Source of the DNA: Plesiomonas sp051652165 | GTDB taxonomy: Bacteria; Pseudomonadota; Gammaproteobacteria; Enterobacterales; CAMTGL01 | Direction: 5' to 3' | Assembly: GCF_051652165.1 (NCBI RefSeq) | Contig: NZ_JBOFTR010000004.1 | Coordinates: 124,001-188,000 of the forward strand | Length of the DNA: 64,000 nt | In this document: one piece after another, positions 53,016-62,865 of the stretch | How positions within the stretch are numbered: the first letter of the stretch is position 1 | How the letters are laid out: every line of letters starts with the position of its first letter | Program-made: the position numbers and the translations under genes | The notes under the pieces: model-generated | What the model was told of the DNA's origin: nothing | Database searches by the model: none | What the model saw: the letters and a program-made list of their open reading frames with translations, nothing else

Positions 53016-55154
53016 ATGAAATCATTGTTCGCAACAACTGCCCGGGGATTGGAAGAACTGCTGAAAACTGAGCTAGAAGGCTTAGGTGCACAAGAGTGTA
53101 AACTGACGCAAGGCGGCGTTCATTTCAAAGGTTCTGTTGAAATAATGTACCGCAGCATGATGTGGAGCCGTTTGGCTTCGCGTATTTTACTTCCGCTGGC
53201 CACCTTTAAAGTTTTCAGTGAGTTAGACTTGTACCTCGGCGCAGGCAGTGTGAACTGGCAAAATATCTTTGATGTTAAGGATACCTTTGCCGTTGATTTT
53301 ACCGGAACAAACGATGAGATCCGTAATAGCCAGTTTGGTGCTGTGCGGGTTAAAGATGCGATTGTTGACCATTTCAGCCGTAAAGTGGGTGAGCGCCCAA
53401 GCGTTGAACGTCAGGATGCTGATATCCGTATCAACGTTTATCTGCACAAAGAAGAAGCTGTGCTTTCGCTAGATTTATGCGGCGCGAGTTTACACCAACG
53501 TGGTTATCGTGATCGTACTGGTGCAGCGCCGCTCAAAGAGAACTTAGCGGCAGCATTAGTACTGCGTTCTGGTTGGAAAATCGGTACACCGCTGGTCGAC
53601 CCAATGTGCGGCTCAGGCACACTGCTGATTGAAGCGGCGATGATGGCTTCCGATATGGCGCCAGCATTGTGGCGCGAGCAGTGGGGCTTTTTGGCTTGGA
53701 AAGGTCATGACCGCGATGTTTGGAAAGCGATTCGTGATGATGCACAAGTGCGTGCAAACGCGGGTGTGAGCAAAACCGCACCGCTGTTCTTTGGTATCGA
53801 TAATGATCAGCGCGTTATTGATCGTGCGCAAACCAACATCCGCAATGCTGGTTTAACCAGCCTGATTAGCTTAAAGCGTGCCGATGCTGTGGCATTGACC
53901 AATCCACTGAGTACCGCACAGAAAGCCGAAAATTTGCGTGGTACGGTGCTCTCTAACCCACCTTACGGTGAGCGTTTAGGCTCCGTACCGGCTCTGATTG
54001 CACTGCACACCGTATTTGGCCGCCGTTTGAAGCAAGAGTTTGGCAGCTGGCGTGTATCGCTGTTCAGCGGTGCGCCAGAGCTGCTGAACTGCCTGCAAAT
54101 GCGTGCAGAGCGTCAGTTTAAAGCGAAAAACGGCCCGCTGGATTGTATCCAGAAAAACTACCAAATTGCAGAACAGCAGCAAGATAATAGCGCGCGTAGC
54201 CTAAAAGGTGCGGAAGATTTTGCCAACCGTCTGCGTAAAAACATTAAAAAGCTCGACAAATGGGCCGCAGATGAAGGTCTGGAAGCGTACCGTTTGTATG
54301 ATGCTGATTTGCCTGACTACAACGTTGCCATTGATCGCTATCTTGATCATATCGTGATCAATGAATACGCCGCGCCAAAAGAGATCGAAGAGCAAAAGGC
54401 ACGTCATCGTCTGTTTGACTTGGTTGTTGCCGTGCTTGATGTTACCGGTGTTGAAGCCGATAAAGTGATTTTGAAAGTCCGCGAGCGCAAAAAAGGCACA
54501 TCTCAGTACGAGAAAATGGCCAATCAGGACGATTACTTTGTGGTTCACGAATATGGTGCAAGCTTGTGGGTAAACCTGACAGACTATCTGGATACAGGCC
54601 TGTTCCTTGATCACCGATTAACCCGCCGCATGTTGGGGCAAATGGCGAAAGGAAAACGCTTCCTTAACCTGTTTGCTTACACAGGTACGGCAACAGTACA
54701 TGCCGCTTTAGGTGGCGCAAGTAGCACCACAACGGTAGATATGTCAAAGACTTATCTGAACTGGGCCGAGCAAAACCTCAATCTGAATAATATCCGAGGT
54801 CAGCACCGTTTAGTGCAGGCCGATTGTCTGCGCTGGCTGGAAAATGCCGATGAGCAGTTTGACCTGATCTTTATTGATCCGCCAACATTCTCAAACTCAA
54901 AGCGTATGGATGAGTCATTTGATGTGCAGCGTGATCACTTAAAGCTGATGCAAAATTTGCAGCGTCTGCTCAGTGATGACGGCGTGATTGTGTTCTCGAA
55001 CAACAAGCGCGGATTCAAAATGGATATGGAAGGTTTGGCGGCACTCGGTCTGGATGCTGATGACATTACTAATTTGTCATTATCGGCTGATTTTGCGCGT
55101 AACCGTCAGATCCATAACTGCTGGATTGTGAAACACCGCGAACAAACCGCTTAA
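53016..55154 (+). CDS. rlmL: Bifunctional 23S rRNA methyltransferase (m2G2445 and m7G2069)
   Basis: RlmKL carries two 23S rRNA methyltransferases in one chain: RlmL makes m2G2445 and RlmK makes m7G2069. The 712-residue protein (E. coli 702) begins with a THUMP RNA-binding domain. The RlmL domain follows with DPMCGSGTLLIEAAMMASD and the catalytic SNPPYGERLGS. The C-terminal RlmK domain shows FLNLFAYTGTATVHAALGG and FIDPPTFSNSK. The coding sequence is GC-rich (about 57% in the middle) compared with its 5' neighbour. A hairpin terminator follows. Confidence 0.96.
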   Translation: MKSLFATTARGLEELLKTELEGLGAQECKLTQGGVHFKGSVEIMYRSMMWSRLASRILLPLATFKVFSELDLYLGAGSVNWQNIFDVKDTFAVDFTGTNDEIRNSQFGAVRVKDAIVDHFSRKVGERPSVERQDADIRINVYLHKEEAVLSLDLCGASLHQRGYRDRTGAAPLKENLAAALVLRSGWKIGTPLVDPMCGSGTLLIEAAMMASDMAPALWREQWGFLAWKGHDRDVWKAIRDDAQVRANAGVSKTAPLFFGIDNDQRVIDRAQTNIRNAGLTSLISLKRADAVALTNPLSTAQKAENLRGTVLSNPPYGERLGSVPALIALHTVFGRRLKQEFGSWRVSLFSGAPELLNCLQMRAERQFKAKNGPLDCIQKNYQIAEQQQDNSARSLKGAEDFANRLRKNIKKLDKWAADEGLEAYRLYDADLPDYNVAIDRYLDHIVINEYAAPKEIEEQKARHRLFDLVVAVLDVTGVEADKVILKVRERKKGTSQYEKMANQDDYFVVHEYGASLWVNLTDYLDTGLFLDHRLTRRMLGQMAKGKRFLNLFAYTGTATVHAALGGASSTTTVDMSKTYLNWAEQNLNLNNIRGQHRLVQADCLRWLENADEQFDLIFIDPPTFSNSKRMDESFDVQRDHLKLMQNLQRLLSDDGVIVFSNNKRGFKMDMEGLAALGLDADDITNLSLSADFARNRQIHNCWIVKHREQTA

Positions 55155-55178
55155 TGCACTGCATTTTGAATCGATAAA

Positions 55179-55201
55179 AAAGCCCGCAGATTGCGGGCTT
55201 T
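55179..55201 (+). terminator. Hairpin terminator after rlmL
   Basis: Perfect 10-bp stem AAAGCCCGCA / TGCGGGCTTT with a GAT loop; U tract is short. Confidence 0.8.
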
Positions 55202-55244
55202 CAAGTGATACACGACTGAAAACCAAAGGACAACAGGGTTGCAG

Positions 55245-55481
55245 ATGCGATACCGACTTTACCACACGGAATATTGTCATCTCTGTGAGATGGCGTGGGA
55301 GATAATTTTGCAGTGCGGCATAGCGCCACATTGCCAACGTATTGATATTGCCGGACATGAATCATTGGAAGCCCGTTATGGCATCCGGATCCCCGTCTTA
55401 TGCGATTTAGCTGGCCGAGAGCTCGGCTGGCCCTTTGACTTAACGCAATTACAGGAGTGGTTAGCCAATGGCGCTGATTAA
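55245..55481 (+). CDS. Glutaredoxin-like protein (DUF836 type)
   Basis: This 78-residue thioredoxin-fold protein begins MRYRLYHTEYCHLCEMAWEI, with a CHLC redox pair at Cys11 and Cys14. It also has the cis-proline region YGIRIPVLCDLAGRELGWPF and a final helix. This is the pattern of DUF836 glutaredoxin-like proteins, presumed thiol oxidoreductases with unknown partners. ATG at 55245 is preferred to an in-frame TTG six bases before it. Its last 14 bases overlap the start of uup, so the two genes are co-translated. The same rlmL / glutaredoxin-like / uup order occurs in some other Enterobacterales. Confidence 0.78.
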   Translation: MRYRLYHTEYCHLCEMAWEIILQCGIAPHCQRIDIAGHESLEARYGIRIPVLCDLAGRELGWPFDLTQLQEWLANGAD

Positions 55482-57411
55482 CCTCACCGGTGCATACCTC
55501 TCTTACAGCGATGCACCGCTACTTGATCATACCGAACTGCACATTGAACCGAACGAACGCGTCTGTTTAGTTGGCCGCAACGGTGCGGGCAAATCGACAC
55601 TGATGAAAGTGCTGGCCAGTGAACAAAAGCTTGATGATGGCCGTTTACAGGTACAGCAAGACGTTGTGATTTCGCGTTTGGAACAAGATCCACCGCGTAA
55701 TGCAACCGGCAGTGTTTTTGACTACGTTGCTGAAGGTGTCGAGCACGTCGCTACCTTGCTGAAAGATTACCATGCCATTTCTCAACTGGTATGTAGTGAC
55801 CCGTCAGAGCAAAATCTGAATAAAATGGGAAAACTGCAAGAAGCACTGGATCACTGCAATGGTTGGATGTTTGAAAGCCGTATCCATCAGGTGATGGAGC
55901 AGTTAAATCTGCAAGAAGATATGGCACTGTCTGAACTTTCTGGCGGCTGGCTGCGTAAGGCTGCATTAGCGCGTGCACTGGTGTGTGCACCTGATGTTCT
56001 GCTGCTTGATGAGCCAACCAACCACCTTGATGTGGATACCATTCGTTGGTTGGAAACTTTCCTCAAAGAGTTTAAAGGCAGCATTATCTTTATCTCGCAT
56101 GACCGTGCATTTATCCGCAATATGGCCACCCGTATTGTTGATCTTGACCGTGGCGCATTAGTGTCATGGCCGGGCGATTATGATAAATATCTGGAAGGCA
56201 AAGAAGAAGCCCTGCGGGTAGAAGAGCAGCAAAATGCCGAGTTTGATAAAAAACTGGCACAAGAAGAGGTCTGGATCCGTCAGGGGATCAAAGCCCGTAG
56301 AACACGTAATGAAGGCCGTGTTCGCGCCCTCAAAGCCCTGCGCCGTGAGCGTTCAGAGCGCCGTGAAGTCATGGGCTCGGCAAAAATCCAAATTGAAGAT
56401 GTATCACGCTCCGGCAAAATTGTCTTTGAACTGGAAAATGCCTGCTACGAAGTGGATGGCAAAGTTCTGCTCGACAACTTCACCTCACAGATTATGCGTG
56501 GTGATAAAATTGCACTGGTCGGTGCGAACGGTTGCGGTAAAACCACATTAATCAAACTGTTGCTGGGCGAGATCCAACCAACATCTGGCCGTGTACATTG
56601 TGGAACCAAACTGGATGTTGCCTACTTTGACCAGTACCGTGCCGAGCTTGACCCTGAGAAAACCGTGATGGATAACGTTGCGGAAGGGAAGCAAGAAGTC
56701 ATGTTTGGCGGCAAACCGCGCCATATTCTGGGCTACCTGCAAGATTTCCTGTTCCACCCACGCCGTGCGATGACACCGGTAAAAGCGCTGTCGGGTGGTG
56801 AGCGTAACCGCCTGTTATTGGCGAAATTGCTATTAAAGCCGAACAACCTGCTGATCCTCGATGAGCCAACCAACGATCTCGATATTGAAACGCTTGAGCT
56901 GCTCGAAGAGATCTTAGCTGATTATCCGGGCACACTGCTGCTGGTCAGCCATGATCGTCAGTTTGTCGACAATACCGTCGGCAGTTGCTGGATGTTTGAG
57001 GGTGATGGTCATGTTGCCGAGTATGTGGGTGGTTACCATGATGCACGTTTGCAGCAGGAAGCGACACATGCCACGCGCGCCACGCAGAAAGCTGCACCGG
57101 TAAAAGCAGCATCTGCCGAACCGAAAACGGCAAATAACAGTCATGCAGAGAGTACGCAGCCTGCACGCCGCTCTGCCAGTGTACGCCTGAGCTATAAGCA
57201 GCAGCGTGAACTTGATGAACTACCTGCCCAGCTAGAGAAACACGAAGTTCGTATTGCTCAATTGCAAGCGATCATGAATGACCCTGATTTTTTTCTAAAA
57301 TCGCACGAAGAAACAACACCTGTTTTAAATGAATTGGCTGAAGTAGAGCAAATGCTCGAAACAACATTTGAGCGTTGGGAAGAGTTGGAAAATCTAAAAA
57401 ACAACGTTTAG
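55468..57411 (+). CDS. uup: ABC-F ATPase Uup
   Basis: Uup is a soluble ABC-F ATPase linked to ribosome function and to suppression of transposon excision. The 647-residue protein (E. coli 635) carries two nucleotide-binding domains. The first has Walker A GRNGAGKST, signature LSGGWLRKAALARAL and Walker B LLLDEPTNHLD. The second has GANGCGKTT, LSGGERNRLLLAKLL and LILDEPTNDLD. A linker between them holds the arginine-rich RQGIKARRTRNEGRVRAL. The C-terminal coiled coil that binds DNA follows an Ala/Lys-rich spacer. GGAG precedes the ATG, which lies inside the previous gene. Confidence 0.95.
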   Translation: MALINLTGAYLSYSDAPLLDHTELHIEPNERVCLVGRNGAGKSTLMKVLASEQKLDDGRLQVQQDVVISRLEQDPPRNATGSVFDYVAEGVEHVATLLKDYHAISQLVCSDPSEQNLNKMGKLQEALDHCNGWMFESRIHQVMEQLNLQEDMALSELSGGWLRKAALARALVCAPDVLLLDEPTNHLDVDTIRWLETFLKEFKGSIIFISHDRAFIRNMATRIVDLDRGALVSWPGDYDKYLEGKEEALRVEEQQNAEFDKKLAQEEVWIRQGIKARRTRNEGRVRALKALRRERSERREVMGSAKIQIEDVSRSGKIVFELENACYEVDGKVLLDNFTSQIMRGDKIALVGANGCGKTTLIKLLLGEIQPTSGRVHCGTKLDVAYFDQYRAELDPEKTVMDNVAEGKQEVMFGGKPRHILGYLQDFLFHPRRAMTPVKALSGGERNRLLLAKLLLKPNNLLILDEPTNDLDIETLELLEEILADYPGTLLLVSHDRQFVDNTVGSCWMFEGDGHVAEYVGGYHDARLQQEATHATRATQKAAPVKAASAEPKTANNSHAESTQPARRSASVRLSYKQQRELDELPAQLEKHEVRIAQLQAIMNDPDFFLKSHEETTPVLNELAEVEQMLETTFERWEELENLKNNV

Positions 57412-57461
57412 TAAAGGATAACCTACTGAAATAGCGTGGGTTGTTTCGCAAAACTGTCATA

Positions 57462-57506
57462 AGGCCATCATATTTACACTGTAAGGTGCAAGGTATGATG
57501 GCCTTT
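57462..57506 (+). terminator. Intrinsic terminator after uup
   Basis: AAGGCCATCATA (57462-57473) pairs with TATGATGGCCTT (57495-57506), a perfect 12-bp stem, followed by TTTG. Confidence 0.88.
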
Positions 57507-57656
57507 TTGTATGTAATGAACCTGAGTATCGCATCACAAAAATGACATTGGCCTGATTTTTGCGCGTTGAATTTGCCCCGTTATTGTCCGATTCTTAATG
57601 GTGAGGGGTGGATAACCTCTCATCGAGGCTTCCGTACCAACACGAGGAAAACCGGA

Positions 57657-57830
57657 ATGAAGAGACAAAAACGGGATCGTTTAGAACGTGCTCATTCACG
57701 TGGTTACTTTGCTGGATTAGAAGGGCGTTCGAAAGAGCTTTGTCCATATCAAACTCTTGATGCACGATCACATTGGCTGGGCGGTTGGCGCGAGGCTATC
57801 GATAACAGAACATCAAACGGCATGAAGTAA
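57657..57830 (+). CDS. rmf: Ribosome modulation factor
   Basis: RMF dimerises 70S ribosomes into inactive 100S particles in stationary phase. The 57-residue basic protein (E. coli 55) reads MKRQKRDRLERAHSRGYFAG in its first 20 residues. It continues with LEGRSKELCPYQ and ARSHWLGGWREAI, matching the family throughout. The ATG at 57657 follows GAGGAAAACCGG; the longer open frame upstream is the leader. It lies downstream of uup, with a terminator on either side, so it has its own promoter, as expected for a growth-phase-controlled gene. Confidence 0.95.
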   Translation: MKRQKRDRLERAHSRGYFAGLEGRSKELCPYQTLDARSHWLGGWREAIDNRTSNGMK

Positions 57831-57987
57831 TTGCTAGAATACAGTCTCGATAAGGCTGGAAAATATTATACTTAGAAAATAGTATCATTACGCTTGGCCT
57901 GATACTGACTATGCATTAGCATTACGTATCAATCACAAAAACAGTGTATAGAATTGCATACGTTTAGTGAGCTCAATAAAAGACTAC

Positions 57988-58011
57988 GGGCACTCAATGA
58001 GTGCCCTTTTT
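57988..58011 (+). terminator. Intrinsic terminator after rmf
   Basis: GGGCACT / AGTGCCC with a CAATG loop, followed by five T residues. About 157 bases lie between the rmf stop and this hairpin; that stretch and the 120 bases beyond show nothing else. Confidence 0.88.
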
Positions 58012-58132
58012 GTTGCATTAAGGTGAGAAATGCAAAAGAGAAGTAAAGTTAATATTGTGTCTCTCTTAACTGATAGACTTCACACTATAAAATACGACAA
58101 GTTGATATCTGGGCTGCGATAAATTTAAAAGA

Positions 58133-58666
58133 TTATGGTGCAATATTACGCATAGCGAGACGACGCTTTTTCCAGTTACGGCTTACCGAGTAACGCCAGA
58201 TCCCTTGAATAGAGAAATAGCCAATAAACGCTGCGATAATACCGCAGATAAAACTACCAAATAAAAAGGGAATAAACAGCGTATCAAACTGTGTCATGAC
58301 CCACTCCATTGAAAAATGCAGCTTCCCTTCATAACGAGGCGTTCCTAAAATCCATGATCCCACTTTATAGGCACAATAAAAAATAGGAGGCATAGTCAGA
58401 GGGTTAGTCAACCAAACGAGGGCAATGGATAAAGGTAAATGAACACGCAATAAAATAGCGCCACAAGCAGCCAATAACATCTGGCACGGCAAAGGAATGA
58501 ATGCAACAAATAAACCGACAGCGAAAGCGCCGGAAGCAGATCGACGATTTAAATTCCACAAGTTGGCATGGTGTAGCCAACGGCTGAGAATGCTCAGACT
58601 CTTATGAGCACGAATAGACTCCTGTGATGGGAGATGCTTTTTAATCAGCTGTTTTAGCATGGTCAT
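58133..58666 (-). CDS. DUF2062 membrane protein
   Basis: The 177-residue protein carries the DUF2062 core. GAFAVGLFVAFIPLPCQMLL is the first hydrophobic block, followed by LPLSIALVWLTNPLTMPPIF and YCAYKVGSWILG. The first 40 residues are basic and amphipathic (LIKKHLPSQESIRAHKSL). Two to four membrane helices are likely. Function of the family is unknown. The start lies six bases from the start of comEC on the other strand, so the two must have overlapping divergent promoters. Confidence 0.8.
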   Translation of the reverse strand: MTMLKQLIKKHLPSQESIRAHKSLSILSRWLHHANLWNLNRRSASGAFAVGLFVAFIPLPCQMLLAACGAILLRVHLPLSIALVWLTNPLTMPPIFYCAYKVGSWILGTPRYEGKLHFSMEWVMTQFDTLFIPFLFGSFICGIIAAFIGYFSIQGIWRYSVSRNWKKRRLAMRNIAP

Positions 58667-58672
58667 ACACCA

Positions 58673-60982
58673 TTGAAGCGATTTTTTATTGTAGATAGCA
58701 CCGCATTGGCAATTATTGCGGGTATTTTACCGTTAATGTGGCTCACTGCATTACCCTCTTGGCTCATGTTGATCGGGATAGCTCCCGTTGTTCTTCTCTT
58801 ATTCTTTGGGCGAACGCCGTTGACCTTTAACCTACTTATTGTAGGAGTCTCTTTTATTGTCGCAACCACAACAGCACGTCAATTTCAAACTGATATAGCA
58901 CAAACAGCATATGATGGCCGCTATATTAACATAACTGCGAAAATAGAAAGCCCAGAACTGTTTGGTACAGATAATAAACTCACTGTGGCACACATTACCG
59001 CCATTGAAGGTAAAAAACAGTCATTTTTAGCCCGTTTATCATGGAAAAATGCGCCCCCTTTACGAGCCGGTGAAACGTGGCAATTTACAGCAAAATTATT
59101 TCCTCTCTCTGCGCAAATAAATCAAGGTGGGTTTGATGTACAACGCTGGATGATAGCAAACCGTATACACGCTACTGGAGTGATAAAAACTGGCCAACGT
59201 GTGATCAGTGAAAGTTCATTACGTCAGCGTTTAATTACACAAGCTCGCATACAAATGCACAGATTACCCAATGCTGATGTACTCGTTGCGTTAGCGTTTG
59301 GTGAACGGGCTTTGATCAGTGATACCCGCTGGCAAGTATTTCAGCACAGTGGCATTGCCCATTTAATGGCTATCTCTGGTCTGCATGTGATGTTTGCTGG
59401 GTTGTGTGGTTTTATGCTGATACGAATAGCGCAATATTTGTTACCGGCACACCGCATTAAACCCGTAGCACCGCTTATTGCAATGGGATTGGCTTCAGTT
59501 ATTTATGTGTGGATTGCTGGCTGGGCACTGCCTGCCGAACGAACACTCTTTGCTATGTTATTGGTGATGTTTGCCCGCTATGGCCAGTGGCAATTACGGC
59601 CTGTTACGTTACTGCTTTGTGTCATGGCAATATTGCTACTATATGACCCTTTGACTGTGTTGTCTGACAGTTTTTGGCTCTCTTGTCTGGCGGTTATGGT
59701 GTTAATGATCCTTGGGCATTTTTTTCCATTGCCTGCCGTACTGCGTCGGCATATTTGGCTGCGCATCCCGGCAGAATGGATACATATTCAAATTGGGTTA
59801 ACACTGCTGCTTGCACCCGTACAACTTGCCATGTTTCATGGCATTCCTTTGTACAGCTTTTGGGCGAATCTAATAGCCATTCCGCTAGTCACTTTTATCA
59901 CTGTACCACTGATTTTAGCTGCATTACTGCTAGTAGGGTTTCCTGCTTTAGCAACATTTTGTTGGACACTGGCTGATTATACTATTGTTCTTTTATGGCA
60001 CGTAATCACCCCATTGGCAACGCAATGGCACGGGCTTCCACAGTGGAGTGTCATACTCAGTATTATACTCTTTATCGCGCTCTTTTTGTGGCGATTACAC
60101 CTATACCGAACAATGCCCATTTTTAGCCTAATGCTAATAGGGGTGATCTCTGCACCCCTCTTTACACTCTTACCACGCTGGCGAGTTGATATGCTGGATA
60201 TTGGGCAAGGGTTGTCAGTCGTTCTAAGCCGTAATGGGCATGCCATTGTGTATGATACCGGCAGTAGTTGGCAGGGGGGGAGTATGGCAAAAAGTCAGAT
60301 ATTACCCTTTTTGCATTGGCAGGGGTGGGTGCTCGATGGTGTGATTCTTTCGCATCAAGATAATGATCATGCGGGTGGGCTGGCTGATTTACTGCATGCT
60401 TTTCCACAGGCATGGGTTCGCACCTCGGGCACTTTGCATCATCAAGCCATAAAAAGTGGAAGTTGCCACCGAGGTAATCGTTGGACATGGCAGCAGCTCG
60501 GCATAGAAGCTGTTTGGCCGCTCACGCAGGTGGAAAAAGCGGGTAATGCTGATTCTTGTACACTTTTGATAACAGATGGCACATTTCGTTTTTTACTGAC
60601 TGGGGATATAGAAAAAGCTGGGGAGTTGGCCTTATTGCAGTTAGGGGATAAGTTGCAGGCTAATATAATGACCATTCCACACCACGGCAGCCAAACATCA
60701 TCAACCACCACATTTTTACAGGCAGTGAACCCTGATTATGCGTTTGTTTCTGCTGGGCGTTTTAATCAGTGGCAACATCCCCGTTCAGAAATTATTGCAC
60801 GTTACCAACAGCAGCAAATTAGTGTGCTAAATACAATAACATCGGGTCAAATGAGTGTGTTTTTTTACGATAATAAATATCAAATAAAGCGTTATCGGCA
60901 GGATATATCACCAGTATGGTATCACCAGCAGTTTGGGTCTTTTATTGATAACCGCTTAAGAGGGCCAAAAACTGTACAATAA
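58673..60982 (+). CDS. comEC: ComEC/Rec2-family DNA internalisation protein
   Basis: ComEC forms the inner-membrane channel for transformation DNA in competent bacteria. In E. coli (YcaI) it is needed for growth on DNA as a nutrient. The 769-residue protein (E. coli 754) has an N-terminal OB-like domain between early membrane helices, then the competence domain (ALAFGERALISDTRWQVFQH, followed by SGIAHLMAISGLHV). The C-terminal metallo-beta-lactamase-like domain keeps LDIGQGLSVVLSRNG, SHQDNDHAGGLADLL, LLTGDIEKAGE and IPHHGSQTSS. Translation appears to begin at TTG; no ribosome site is clear. msbA follows 126 bases later, as in E. coli. Confidence 0.92.
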   Translation: MKRFFIVDSTALAIIAGILPLMWLTALPSWLMLIGIAPVVLLLFFGRTPLTFNLLIVGVSFIVATTTARQFQTDIAQTAYDGRYINITAKIESPELFGTDNKLTVAHITAIEGKKQSFLARLSWKNAPPLRAGETWQFTAKLFPLSAQINQGGFDVQRWMIANRIHATGVIKTGQRVISESSLRQRLITQARIQMHRLPNADVLVALAFGERALISDTRWQVFQHSGIAHLMAISGLHVMFAGLCGFMLIRIAQYLLPAHRIKPVAPLIAMGLASVIYVWIAGWALPAERTLFAMLLVMFARYGQWQLRPVTLLLCVMAILLLYDPLTVLSDSFWLSCLAVMVLMILGHFFPLPAVLRRHIWLRIPAEWIHIQIGLTLLLAPVQLAMFHGIPLYSFWANLIAIPLVTFITVPLILAALLLVGFPALATFCWTLADYTIVLLWHVITPLATQWHGLPQWSVILSIILFIALFLWRLHLYRTMPIFSLMLIGVISAPLFTLLPRWRVDMLDIGQGLSVVLSRNGHAIVYDTGSSWQGGSMAKSQILPFLHWQGWVLDGVILSHQDNDHAGGLADLLHAFPQAWVRTSGTLHHQAIKSGSCHRGNRWTWQQLGIEAVWPLTQVEKAGNADSCTLLITDGTFRFLLTGDIEKAGELALLQLGDKLQANIMTIPHHGSQTSSTTTFLQAVNPDYAFVSAGRFNQWQHPRSEIIARYQQQQISVLNTITSGQMSVFFYDNKYQIKRYRQDISPVWYHQQFGSFIDNRLRGPKTVQ

Positions 60983-61108
60983 TAATACAGATAACCCTGT
61001 AGATTCGCCACGAGGTTAGCCTTAAGGCGTACGATAAACATGTTCAATTTGGCTGACTCTGTGCAAACAGAGTAGAATAGCGTTAATTGTAATAAGTAGG
61101 CTAAATAC

Positions 61109-62857
61109 ATGCTAAATGATAAAGACCTAACAACGTGGCAAACATTTCGTCGCCTCTGGCCCATGATCAAACCTTTCCGGTTAGGTCTTATTGTCGCGGC
61201 TATTGCATTGATAATTAACGCCGGCACTGATACGGCAATGATATCACTGTTAAAACCGTTATTAGATGATGGTTTTGGGAGTGCTGACAACAGTTTTTTA
61301 AAGATTATGCCGTTTGCGCTGTTTGGTTTGATGTTATTGCGCGGAATGACCAGTTTTGTTTCAAACTATGGTTTGTCATGGGTGTCAGGTAAAGTGGTTA
61401 TGCATATGCGCCAGCGGTTGTTTAAGCATATGATGCAGATGCCTGTCTCTTTTTTTGATAAACAGTCAACCGGTACATTACTCTCGCGTATTACCTATGA
61501 TACTGAGCAAGTTGCATCATCATCATCAGGCGCTTTGATTACTGTTGTACGTGAAGGGGCTTATATTATTGGCCTCTTAGGGATGATGTTTTATAACAGT
61601 TGGCAGTTATCTGTCATTTTGATTGTTGTTGGGCCTGTTGTTGCAATGGCCATTCGACTAATATCGCGCCGTTTTCGTAAACTCAGTAAAGATATGCAAA
61701 ATACGATGGGGCATGTTACAGCCTCGGCTGAACAAATGCTAAAAGGCCATAAAGTGGTACTGAGTTTTGGGGGGCAAGAGGTAGAGAGTAAGCGTTTTGA
61801 TGAAGTCAGTAACCGTATGCGCCAGCAAGCGATGAAAATGGTTTCGGCAACATCAATTTCAGACCCGCTGATACAGATCATCGCCTCTAGTGCTTTATGT
61901 GTGGTGCTTTATGTTGCCTCGATGCCACACGTTATGTCGACATTAAGTGCTGGTACTATCACTGTCGTATTCTCCTCAATGATGGCTATGTTGCGACCAC
62001 TTAAATCACTGACAAATGTGAATGCACAGTTCCAGCGTGGTATGGCAGCATGCCAAACCTTGTTTACCATTTTGGACATGCAACCTGAAAATGATCAGGG
62101 TACACGCCATGTTGAGCGTGCAAAAGGCGATCTTGAGTTCCGTAATGTCACTTTTACGTACCCGACCAAAGAGACTCCTGCACTGAAAAATATCAGTTTT
62201 ACTGTGCCTGCGGGTAAAACGGTTGCACTTGTTGGCCGTTCGGGTTCGGGAAAATCAACCATCGCTAATTTATTGACACGATTTTACGACATCCAATCGG
62301 GTGAAATCTTGCTCGATGGGCATGAGCTACGTGAATACAAACTGGCTGACCTACGCAATCAAGTTGCCTTAGTTTCTCAGCAAGTGCACTTGTTTAATGA
62401 CACCGTAGCCAACAATATTGCCTATGCCCGCACGGAACAATATAGCCGTGAACATATTGAGCAAGCGGCTGATATTGCGCATGCTGCCGAATTTATTCAA
62501 AAAATGGATCAGGGTTTTGATACGGTAGTGGGTGAAAACGGCGTGCTACTTTCTGGTGGTCAGCGCCAGCGTATTGCTATCGCGCGCGCATTGCTGCGTG
62601 ATTGTCCAATTCTGATCCTTGATGAAGCAACTTCAGCATTAGATACCGAATCAGAGCGAGCTATTCAGTCAGCTTTAGATGAGCTGCAAAAAAACCGAAC
62701 TGCATTGGTGATTGCACACCGTTTATCGACCATTGAAAGCGCCGATGAAATTTTAGTGATTGATGAAGGCGAAATTGTTGAGCGTGGTCAGCATGCTGAG
62801 TTACTGGCAAAAGAGGGTGCTTATGCCCAGTTGCACAGAATGCAGTTTGGGGTGTAA
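61109..62857 (+). CDS. msbA: Lipid A export ATP-binding/permease protein
   Basis: MsbA flips core-lipid A from the inner to the outer leaflet of the inner membrane. The 582-residue half-transporter has exactly the length of E. coli MsbA: six membrane helices (residues about 1-330) and one ABC ATPase domain. The domain shows Walker A VGRSGSGKSTIANLL, Q-loop LVSQQVHLF, signature LSGGQRQRIAIARALL and Walker B LILDEATSALD, with the H-loop in VIAHRLST. It is essential and is followed by lpxK after only eight bases, so the two are co-transcribed. Confidence 0.97.
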   Translation: MLNDKDLTTWQTFRRLWPMIKPFRLGLIVAAIALIINAGTDTAMISLLKPLLDDGFGSADNSFLKIMPFALFGLMLLRGMTSFVSNYGLSWVSGKVVMHMRQRLFKHMMQMPVSFFDKQSTGTLLSRITYDTEQVASSSSGALITVVREGAYIIGLLGMMFYNSWQLSVILIVVGPVVAMAIRLISRRFRKLSKDMQNTMGHVTASAEQMLKGHKVVLSFGGQEVESKRFDEVSNRMRQQAMKMVSATSISDPLIQIIASSALCVVLYVASMPHVMSTLSAGTITVVFSSMMAMLRPLKSLTNVNAQFQRGMAACQTLFTILDMQPENDQGTRHVERAKGDLEFRNVTFTYPTKETPALKNISFTVPAGKTVALVGRSGSGKSTIANLLTRFYDIQSGEILLDGHELREYKLADLRNQVALVSQQVHLFNDTVANNIAYARTEQYSREHIEQAADIAHAAEFIQKMDQGFDTVVGENGVLLSGGQRQRIAIARALLRDCPILILDEATSALDTESERAIQSALDELQKNRTALVIAHRLSTIESADEILVIDEGEIVERGQHAELLAKEGAYAQLHRMQFGV

Positions 62858-62865
62858 GGCGTAAC

